47,938 bases of DNA from Acidimicrobiaceae bacterium (GTDB lineage: Bacteria; Actinomycetota; Acidimicrobiia; Acidimicrobiales; RAAP-2), in the NCBI GenBank assembly GCA_025350565.1, contig JANXXO010000034.1, forward strand, positions 94,577 through 142,514. Direction: 5' to 3'. How positions within the stretch are numbered: the first letter of the stretch is position 1; every line of letters begins with the position of its first letter. A program made the position numbers and the translations under genes. The notes beneath the pieces are model-generated. The model did no database searches and was not told where the DNA came from. It saw only the letters and a list, made by a program, of their open reading frames with translations. Positions 42,141 through 47,938 of the stretch are shown here, piece after piece.

Positions 42141-42751
42141 GTCGAACAACGATACCCGGCGTCGCCACGATTCCGTCGTGAGGTCGCGAACGCTTCTCGA
42201 AGGATGAGGTGCTCGCGGGCTTGCGCGTGACGCCACGTCGCGAGCAGACCAATGACCAAATTGGCGAGACCAGCGAACGCGGTGAGGGCGGCCCAAAGGT
42301 GCGCGCCGGTGTAATACAGCATCCAGAGGGTGCAACCGAAGGCGCCGTTGAACCACGAGGCGGACGAAACGCCGCGGGCGTCGGCGTGGCGCACGAGTTC
42401 GATGAGTTGGGGCGCCCGATTGATCGTCATCGCCACGCCCGTGCCCAGAACGCCCCCAGCCCAGCCCCAGAGCAGCGCCGACACGACGCAGCACAGGACG
42501 AAGTAGCCCAGTGCACGCAGCGGTACCGCGACGCGCCGCCACGGTTGGAGTCGCACGAGGATGGCGAGTTGCATGGGCAAGATCAACGCGCCGCCCAGTA
42601 CCACTTCGAGTGACCGTGTCGCCACGCCGTAGGTAATCCAGACGCAGCCCATATAGGCGAAGAGGACCCAGGTCGCGAGCGAGACGCCTTCGATCCCCCC
42701 GATCGCCACACGTCGTAACTGCGTGGCGGTCCCCACGACCCCACTGCACAC
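41639..42751 (-). CDS. PQ-loop (SWEET-like) membrane protein with antisense-overlapping C-terminus
   Basis: The first roughly 200 residues are convincing. Two PQ-loop-like repeats are seen (VVGTATQLRRVAIGGIEGVSLATWVLFAYM and TINRAPQLIELVRHADARGVSSASWFNGAFG), with about seven hydrophobic segments. From about 42140 downward the frame runs without a stop through the opposite-strand dehydrogenase gene for 502 bp. That part is Ser/Arg-rich and looks non-native. Either the protein has a novel tail or a stop was lost or frameshifted near 42140. The start is a GTG with weak support. Confidence 0.55.
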   Translation of the reverse strand: MCSGVVGTATQLRRVAIGGIEGVSLATWVLFAYMGCVWITYGVATRSLEVVLGGALILPMQLAILVRLQPWRRVAVPLRALGYFVLCCVVSALLWGWAGGVLGTGVAMTINRAPQLIELVRHADARGVSSASWFNGAFGCTLWMLYYTGAHLWAALTAFAGLANLVIGLLATWRHAQAREHLILREAFATSRRNRGDAGYRCSTYVRSTTLMGSSPFSIRSICTRTNRDIRGSAAAVAPPTWGEIKTFERAKRGWPSGNGSGSVTSRASRNRPLVACASSASESATGPRATFTSSVPSRMSERKSSSMRRVVNGVSGTHTTTTSALGRRSRSDVKAKMVPRSSMRSVRATRSTFVSKGSTRRSIAWPMPP

Positions 42752-42818
42752 CGCGAGTTACCCGATTTCCCCCGTGAAAACGTGATAACTCATTCGCCAT
42801 GTTTACCGGCGAGCGCTG

Positions 42819-44492
42819 CTACCTTCGGCGATTGGCGGCCGATATGACGGCTTCGAGCGACGCGTCGAGAATCGACGAACTCATGCCGACGCCCCACCAC
42901 GTGGTGCCGTCGTCGCCCTCGGCTTCGACGTACGCCACGGCCGACGCTTCGGAACCCGACGTCAAGGCGTGCTCCGAGTAGTCGCGAACTTTGAAACGCA
43001 CGTCCATCTCTGAGCGCAGTCCGCTCATCAACGCGTCGATGGGACCGTTGCCCTCGCCCTTCACCGTGAGATGACGCCCGTTCACGACTAGTTGCGCAAA
43101 AATCCGTGTGCTCTGTTGATCGGCCGACACCTCACTCGAGAGCAGTTGGATCGTTGGGTTGTCGGGCTGGTACGTGGTGGTGAAGACGTCCCATATCTCG
43201 GCGGGTGAGATCTCGGTGCCTGATGCTTCGGTTCGTTCCTGGACTTGCTTCGAGAACTCGACCTGCATGGCCCGCGGCAGGTCCAGACCGTGTTCCGCAC
43301 TGAGCAGGTAGGCGACGCCGCCCTTGCCCGATTGCGAGTTGACGCGAATGATGGCTTCGTAGGTACGACCAGTGTGTTTGGGATCAATTGGTAGGTACGG
43401 CACGGCCCACTCATCGTAGGAGTCGCCTATGGCCAACATCCCCTTCTTGATGGCGTCTTGGTGGGATCCCGAAAACGCCGTGTAGACGAGTTCACCCACG
43501 TAAGGGTGGCGCATGTGCACCGGCAATCGATTGGCGTACTCGGCCACGTGGCGGGCCTTATCAATGTCGCGAATATCCAGCTCGGGGTCGACGCCCTGGG
43601 AGAAGAGATTGAGCGCGAGATTGACCACGTCGACGTTGCCCGTTCGTTCACCGTTGCCAAAAAGTGTCCCCTCGACGCGGTCGGCCCCGGCCAGCACGCC
43701 CAACTCGGCCGCGGCCACCCCGGTGCCTCGGTCATTGTGGGGGTGAAGGGAGAGTACGACGCAGTCGCGTCGCTGCACGTGGCGCAAGAACCACTCAATG
43801 GCGTCGGCGTACAGGTTGGGCGTGTACATCTCGACGGTCGCCGGGAGGTTCAAGATCAAGGGGTGACTGGGCGTCGGGTCGATCACCCCAATGACCGCGT
43901 CGCAAACTTCGAGGGCGTAGTCCAATTCGGTTCCCGTAAAACTTTCGGGCGAGTACTCGTAGAAGAAGTCCGTCGCGGGCGACGTGTCTTCGAGCGTCAA
44001 ACAGTAGGCCGCGGCATCGGTGGCGATCTTCTTGATTCCCTCCCGGTCCAGATTGAATACCACTCGACGCTGCAGCGTCGACACTGAGTTATAAAAATGG
44101 ATAATGACGCGTTTGGCGCCGTGGATCGACTCGTAGGTCCGGCGAATGAGGTCTTCGCGACACTGGGTGAGGACCTGAATCGTGACGTCATCGGGAATGA
44201 GGTCGTTCTCGATGATGTGTCGAACGAAGTCGAAGTCTGGCTGGCTCGCGGAAGGAAAGCCGACTTCGATCTCCTTGAAACCCATCGCAACCACCTGAGC
44301 GAACATGGCGTTCTTGCGGTCGAGGTCCATGGGGTCAATGAGGGCTTGATTGCCATCACGAAGGTCGACGCTGCACCAACGAGGTGCCTTGGTCAGCCGA
44401 TTGTTCGGCCACGTTCGATCGGGCAACTCCACGGGGACAGTGGAGCGGTACTTGTCGAAGGCCATGGGACTGGGCCTTTGCTGGTCGTGCAC
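42819..44492 (-). CDS. leuA: 2-Isopropylmalate synthase
   Basis: 557 aa from the GTG at 44492, with AAAGGAGG 5 nt upstream. The frame is open slightly further, but without a ribosome site. HMGL-like barrel: APRWCSVDLRDGNQALIDPMD (catalytic Arg/Asp), metal His pair in VVLSLHPHNDRGTG, and LFGNGERTGNVDVVNLALNLF. The C-terminal allosteric LeuA-dimer domain includes GPIDALMSGLRSEM. It condenses 2-oxoisovalerate with acetyl-CoA, the first committed step to leucine. It is apart from leuBCD and has its own attenuator. Confidence 0.95.
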   Translation of the reverse strand: MHDQQRPSPMAFDKYRSTVPVELPDRTWPNNRLTKAPRWCSVDLRDGNQALIDPMDLDRKNAMFAQVVAMGFKEIEVGFPSASQPDFDFVRHIIENDLIPDDVTIQVLTQCREDLIRRTYESIHGAKRVIIHFYNSVSTLQRRVVFNLDREGIKKIATDAAAYCLTLEDTSPATDFFYEYSPESFTGTELDYALEVCDAVIGVIDPTPSHPLILNLPATVEMYTPNLYADAIEWFLRHVQRRDCVVLSLHPHNDRGTGVAAAELGVLAGADRVEGTLFGNGERTGNVDVVNLALNLFSQGVDPELDIRDIDKARHVAEYANRLPVHMRHPYVGELVYTAFSGSHQDAIKKGMLAIGDSYDEWAVPYLPIDPKHTGRTYEAIIRVNSQSGKGGVAYLLSAEHGLDLPRAMQVEFSKQVQERTEASGTEISPAEIWDVFTTTYQPDNPTIQLLSSEVSADQQSTRIFAQLVVNGRHLTVKGEGNGPIDALMSGLRSEMDVRFKVRDYSEHALTSGSEASAVAYVEAEGDDGTTWWGVGMSSSILDASLEAVISAANRRR

Positions 44493-44523
44493 CGGATCCT
44501 CCTTTCGTGGCCGAACGAGAAAC

Positions 44524-44548
44524 AAAAAACCCCCGCCTCAGCGGGGGT
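44524..44548 (-). terminator. Intrinsic terminator in the leuA leader
   Basis: Read on the minus strand, CCCCCGC (44536-44530 region as 5' partner is 44547-44541 complement) and GCGGGGG enclose the loop TGAG, giving a 7-8 bp GC stem over 44529-44548. Six T (complement of A 44524-44529) follow at once. It lies between the leader peptide and leuA, 32 bp before the leuA start. Confidence 0.85.
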
Positions 44549-44550
44549 CA

Positions 44551-44570
44551 GGGCGAGCGGGAGCTCACCC
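44551..44570 (-). promoter_or_regulatory. Upstream hairpin of the leuA attenuator
   Basis: On the minus strand GGGTGAGC (44570-44563) pairs with GCTCGCCC (44558-44551), one G-U, loop TCCC. Its 5' arm begins in the leader stop codon. The overlapping segment CTCCCGC (44563-44557) could instead pair with the GCGGGGG of the terminator, a candidate antiterminator. Confidence 0.65.
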
Positions 44571-44605
44571 TATCGAAGCAGCTGTTCGTTTTGGCCAATG
44601 GTCAT
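44570..44605 (-). CDS. leuA leader peptide
   Basis: ATG at 44605 gives the 11-residue peptide MTIGQNEQLLR and a TAG at 44572-44570. Two adjacent Leu codons (CTG CTT) sit just before the first hairpin. The A of the ATG is 6 nt after the -10 box, so the message is probably leaderless. Ribosome stalling at the Leu codons under leucine shortage would favour read-through into leuA. Confidence 0.72.
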   Translation of the reverse strand: MTIGQNEQLLR

Positions 44606-44611
44606 GCACCC

Positions 44612-44639
44612 ATTCTACCGCGAAAGTGTCCGCTGTCCA
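44612..44639 (-). promoter_or_regulatory. leuA: leuA promoter
   Basis: On the minus strand TGGACA (44639-44634) and TAGAAT (44617-44612) are separated by 16 bp. The predicted transcription start coincides with the leader-peptide ATG. Confidence 0.65.
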
Positions 44640-44737
44640 GCGCGAAGTGTCAGCGGACGCGGGCCCCATCACCGCAATCGGTGGCGGGGTGGCAACTCCA
44701 CTCGACCCTCCTCGCCCCGCCGCTAACCTCGAAGGTC

Positions 44738-44893
44738 ATGGGCGTACTCCGAGCACTTCTGAAGGTCACCTTTCTGATCGTGGTCGCTGCCACCGTCGCG
44801 GGTGTCGTCATGTTGGTGAAGCGTCCTTGCGCGAGCGCGCCGGTATCCTTCGAAGCGTGGCCCGACGTTCCCCTGAAACCCACGGCCGAGTAG
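44738..44893 (+). CDS. Small single-pass membrane protein
   Basis: 51 aa from the ATG at 44738 (GAAGG just upstream). One membrane segment (VTFLIVVAATVAGVVMLV) is followed by VKRPCASAPVSFEAWPDVPLKPTAE. The short tail with a conserved-looking Trp-Pro-x-Val-Pro is a pattern I recall in other small actinobacterial membrane proteins of unknown function. It lies 36 bp before the aldo/keto reductase gene on the same strand. Confidence 0.62.
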   Translation: MGVLRALLKVTFLIVVAATVAGVVMLVKRPCASAPVSFEAWPDVPLKPTAE

Positions 44894-44929
44894 CCACCAC
44901 TTTCGTTCGCATCACCTAAAGGAGAAATC

Positions 44930-45910
44930 ATGGCCGAAATGGAATATCGCCGTCTGGGCCGATCGGGCCTGCAGGTCAGTGTCTTGTCCTTCGGGAGTTG
45001 GGTAACCTTCGCCAAAGAGGACCAGATCGCCACGGGTCAACAGGCGGCCGAATGCTTGGCGACCGCCAAAGAGGCGGGCGTCAACTTCTTTGACAACGCC
45101 GAGGGCTACGAAGCCGGGCGCTCGGAAAGCGTCATGGGCGAGGCCTTTCGTGAACTCGGCTGGAAACGCCACGAGTACGTCGTCTCGACCAAACTGTTCT
45201 GGGGACTCTATGACGTGCCCAACATGCGCAATACGTTGAACCGCAAGTACCTCTCGCAGGCCATCGACGGATCCTTGGAGCGTCTCGGTCTCGACTTCGT
45301 CGATCTCGTTTTCTGCCATCGGGCGGACCGGAAAACGCCCATCGAGGAGACCGTGTGGGCGATGAGCGACATGATCACGCAGGGAAAGGCGCTCTACTGG
45401 GGCACCTCCGAATGGAGCGCCGATGAAATTCGCGCCGCCTGGGACATCGCGGACCGCCACCACCTGCACAAGCCGCTCATGGAACAGCCCGAGTACAACA
45501 TCTTTCACCGGGACCGCGTGGAGAAGGAGTACCGACGTCTTTACGACGACATTGGCCTGGGTACCACCATCTGGTCGCCCCTGGCCTCCGGACTGCTCAC
45601 GGGAAAATACCTTAACGGCGTGCCGGCCGGTTCTCGCGCCTCACTTCCCGGCTACGAATGGTTGAAAGGCATGCTCACGGACCAGGACCGCAATAAGAAG
45701 GTTGCCGACCTAAAGGTCATCGCCGACGAACTCGACGTCACCCTCGCGCAGTTCGCGCTGGCGTGGTGCGCGAAGAATCCGCACGTGTCCACGGTTATCA
45801 CCGGCGCCTCGTCGGCCCAACAAGTGCGAGAGAACATGACCGCCCTCGACGTCATGCCCCTTCTCACCCCAGAGATCATGGAGCGGGTCGACCTCATTAG
45901 TTTTTTCTAA
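44930..45910 (+). CDS. Aldo/keto reductase (Kv-beta-like subgroup)
   Basis: 326 aa, ATG with AAGGAG upstream. The catalytic tetrad is visible: Asp and Tyr in [14 protein letters not shown], Lys in YVVSTKLFW and His in [31 protein letters not shown] and [18 protein letters not shown] match the potassium-channel beta-subunit-like AKR group. The NADPH-site segment near the C-terminus is [15 protein letters not shown]. It reduces small aldehydes or ketones; the substrate is not predictable. Confidence 0.92.
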   Translation: MAEMEYRRLGRSGLQVSVLSFGSWVTFAKEDQIATGQQAAECLATAKEAGVNFFDNAEGYEAGRSESVMGEAFRELGWKRHEYVVSTKLFWGLYDVPNMRNTLNRKYLSQAIDGSLERLGLDFVDLVFCHRADRKTPIEETVWAMSDMITQGKALYWGTSEWSADEIRAAWDIADRHHLHKPLMEQPEYNIFHRDRVEKEYRRLYDDIGLGTTIWSPLASGLLTGKYLNGVPAGSRASLPGYEWLKGMLTDQDRNKKVADLKVIADELDVTLAQFALAWCAKNPHVSTVITGASSAQQVRENMTALDVMPLLTPEIMERVDLISFF

Positions 45911-45929
45911 CCACCCGGTTTCGTCCCAG

Positions 45930-47675
45930 TTAGTCGGGCAGGGTGCCACGGCTCTCAATGAGTTGCACGGTGTGCTCATCGATGGCCTCGATGTACTCGT
46001 TCAACTGCGAGAGGTACCTCGCCCCGGTCTCGTGGAAAAGGTGCGGCTCAACGGAGGCGAGTCGGATAGCGCTTCGCGCACGCGTCACGGCGCGCAGCGC
46101 GTTACGCCGCCGGGAGTGTCGAGTAACGGGATCGCTTCTCCAGGTCGTTGCTTCGTAGCTGCGCGTGGCCAGCCCAACCTGTTCGAGCTGTTGGCGCGGA
46201 CGGAGTGACGGGGCGTGCAACCACAGCGCGTAGTCAATGCTGAGCACTAACGCAGCGCCAATCGCGGTATCGATAATGCGCGGCCCGAAGAGGCTCTGAT
46301 CAGGACCGAGTACGCCGATGAAGACGAAGATGATAGGAGTAAAGACCATGACGGTCAGCGCGTGGCTTCGTTGCGCGGCCCACGGCACCGCAGCCGCCAT
46401 GGCACAGCAGAGCACGATCAGCGACACTTGCTGATTACCGGCCCACGCGATCAGGGCGGCGATGCCGACGCCCGCCAGTGTGCCGACGATTCGCGAAATG
46501 GCGCGGCGCATCACGGGACCGAGGTCCGGGCGAAAGATAAAGGCCACGGTGGTGGGTAGCCAGTAGCCCCTCGGACCATCAATGGCGTGGGCAATGAGGG
46601 TGGCGACCACGATCGCGCCGGCGAGGAGCACCGCGAAGCGCAGCCGGTCCCACATCGGCAGACGATGGATGGTGGAACGAAAGGGAACGTTGGCCACCAG
46701 CGTGGCGCGATCGGGACAGCGCAAGGCTGACGCGATGAGTTGACGCGACTCGGTCGTCAGTGACGCGGTGAAGCGATCGGCCAGGCCGTTCAGCTGCGCC
46801 ACGGCGTTAATGCTCGACCTTTCGCGAACGCTCCGCGCGACCTCGTGCAAGGCCGTGGTCACGGCTCCCTCAACGCGCTCACCCTTGCTCACGAGGTAGG
46901 AACCGAGCTCGCCGAGTTGGAGCGCCACGATGAAGCATTGATGGATGGCCACGCCTTCGTCATCGCTCGGCAATCGCTTGGTCCCGACGACATCTTGGGC
47001 AGCGTCGATGATGACCACGGCCCGACTCCGAGCGTGGTTGAGGGCTTCGGAATCGATCGCCTCGAGGATCTGGGCCAGCGCGTCAAAGGCGTTCGCGATA
47101 CAGATTCGCTGATCGGCGCGTCGACTCCGCCGATCCGTGAGGGCCGCGACGAAGTAGACGAATAAGGCACCGACGCCGACGCAGAGCGCCGCTTGTCCGA
47201 TGTGCCCCGTGAATCGCAGGCCCCCGCCGAGGATGGCCCCGAGGAGTAGGTACATGCCCTGGGTCGCCCACAGTGAGGCTTCGATGAGACCAGCTACGAC
47301 GGCCACGGCGCCGAAGAGGAGGACCAGCGCCCAGGTTGCGCCAATGTGGCTGACGAAAAAGGCGCCGATCCCGATGCCCGGCCCTCCCGCGAACGCCACC
47401 CCGAGCATGCGCGGTGCTCGATTGCGCCAACGGTCCAGTCCGTCCTGACTCACGGCCCAAAGTGCCCCGAGGGCCACGAGGGTGCCGTACGATCGCTGCC
47501 CGACGAGCAGCCCCATGATCAATGGCGTGGCCAGACAAAAAGCCGCGCGACCCGACAAGCGAAGTTGGGGCGAAGCGTGACGCGGGACGGACCGAAGGGA
47601 CGTCAACGAGCGGATCGACCGCAACGTCAACGTGGTCGGAGAGGGGTTACGGCGCACCACTACGAGGCTAACCAT
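45930..47675 (-). CDS. FUSC-like integral membrane protein
   Basis: About 581 aa from the ATG at 47675; a start at 47690 is also possible. There are two blocks of five to six membrane segments (residues 45-170 and 350-480), separated by a helical cytoplasmic region (about 180 residues). The second block, with GYWLPTTVAFIFRPDLGPVMRRAISRIVGTLAGVGIAALI, is the fusaric-acid-resistance type FUSC motif. Such proteins are thought to export aromatic acids or similar. The C-terminal tail is Arg-rich and helical. It precedes nothing obviously related. Confidence 0.83.
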   Translation of the reverse strand: MVSLVVVRRNPSPTTLTLRSIRSLTSLRSVPRHASPQLRLSGRAAFCLATPLIMGLLVGQRSYGTLVALGALWAVSQDGLDRWRNRAPRMLGVAFAGGPGIGIGAFFVSHIGATWALVLLFGAVAVVAGLIEASLWATQGMYLLLGAILGGGLRFTGHIGQAALCVGVGALFVYFVAALTDRRSRRADQRICIANAFDALAQILEAIDSEALNHARSRAVVIIDAAQDVVGTKRLPSDDEGVAIHQCFIVALQLGELGSYLVSKGERVEGAVTTALHEVARSVRERSSINAVAQLNGLADRFTASLTTESRQLIASALRCPDRATLVANVPFRSTIHRLPMWDRLRFAVLLAGAIVVATLIAHAIDGPRGYWLPTTVAFIFRPDLGPVMRRAISRIVGTLAGVGIAALIAWAGNQQVSLIVLCCAMAAAVPWAAQRSHALTVMVFTPIIFVFIGVLGPDQSLFGPRIIDTAIGAALVLSIDYALWLHAPSLRPRQQLEQVGLATRSYEATTWRSDPVTRHSRRRNALRAVTRARSAIRLASVEPHLFHETGARYLSQLNEYIEAIDEHTVQLIESRGTLPD

Positions 47676-47717
47676 CGGTCGCCGGACCACGGTGCGTCGA
47701 CGGTCGCCGTAGCGAAG

Positions 47718-47938
47718 CTACGCGAGGTCGAGAGGCAGCTCAACCGCCACGGTGAGCCCACCCCCGGGCGTATCCTCGAAGTGCAGGCGCCCTCCGAGGA
47801 GCCGCGCGAATCCCGACGCGACGGTCAGATTGAGACCGGCGGTCAGTTGTTCGCCCCGCAATCGATCGAACGGCGCCAGTACAACCTCGCGTTGATGTTG
47901 ATCCATTCCCGGTCCCCGGTCAATGACCAACATTTCGA
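47718..47938 (-). CDS. Sensor histidine kinase, C-terminal ATPase part (5' end outside window)
   Basis: The frame is open to the right window edge, so only the last 73 or so residues are seen. G1 box VIDRGPGMDQHQREVVLAPFDR, then G2-like LTAGLNLTVASGFARLLGG and a final GGGLTVAVELPL belong to the GHKL ATPase of histidine kinases. The usual GLGLA G2 signature is altered (GLNLTVASG). Sensor domain and response regulator are outside the window. Confidence 0.82.
   Translation of the reverse strand, partial: EMLVIDRGPGMDQHQREVVLAPFDRLRGEQLTAGLNLTVASGFARLLGGRLHFEDTPGGGLTVAVELPLDLA

Noticed and set aside
41754..42800. Second long minus-strand frame over the PQ-loop gene
   Set aside because: It is Arg/His-rich with no hydrophobic pattern; the PQ-loop frame explains the same DNA far better.

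Overview
The window is a high-GC, gene-dense chromosomal segment of an actinobacterium. Actinobacterial traits include type-2 LeuA, SufU-type Fe-S assembly, an LCP protein, a MutY with a short C-terminal winged-helix tail, GTG starts and many GTGA stop/start overlaps. My best guess is a class Acidimicrobiia-like lineage, but no rRNA or tRNA is visible to confirm this.

Layout. 1-7.9 kb holds a scattered SUF iron-sulfur assembly system: sufS (5' truncated) and sufU on +, sufD-Rieske-sufC on -, and sufB alone on -. An LCP wall-polymer ligase, a crotonase, a small Cys protein and a GNAT lie among them. 7.9-12.4 kb has oligopeptidase B, a RodZ-tail-like membrane protein, a flavin reductase and mutY. 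12.4-17.2 kb carries three ethylmalonyl-CoA pathway genes (mesaconyl-CoA hydratase, methylsuccinyl-CoA dehydrogenase, malyl/methylmalyl-CoA lyase) with a Ni/Co permease that could supply cobalt for B12. 17.4-21.5 kb has an NlpC/P60 protein, a divergent Lgt, a protein with a PemK/MazF-like C-terminal domain, and a NadR-like enzyme.

21.6-27.07 kb is an integrated mobile element of the small AICE (pSAM2/RepSA) type: tyrosine integrase, excisionase, RepSA-like initiator, an AT-richer cargo block with two secreted-type proteins (one broken), and an IS110 remnant. It sits in the 3' end of an acyl-CoA dehydrogenase gene. The original 3' end was displaced to the far side, where it still lies 4 bp upstream of nadR, so the element split a former acyl-CoA dehydrogenase-nadR operon. 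Matching paired direct repeats flank the two att sites about 100 bp away. No conjugation gene is present.

27-33.2 kb contains leucine biosynthesis genes (ilvE, leuB on -; greA, leuC, leuD on +). 33.3-36.2 kb holds a translationally coupled pair, a sphingosine-1-phosphate-lyase-like PLP enzyme and an FGGY kinase. 36.2-39.6 kb has tag, a polytopic GT-C-like protein and a phosphodiester glycosidase. 40.2-42.1 kb has an ACC deaminase followed by a 2-hydroxyacid dehydrogenase. 42.8-44.6 kb is leuA with a complete-looking transcription attenuator: promoter, probable leaderless 11-codon leader peptide with Leu-Leu, two hairpins and a T-tract. The window ends with a 51-aa membrane protein, an aldo/keto reductase, a FUSC-like membrane protein and the C-terminus of a histidine kinase. 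No CRISPR array was seen.
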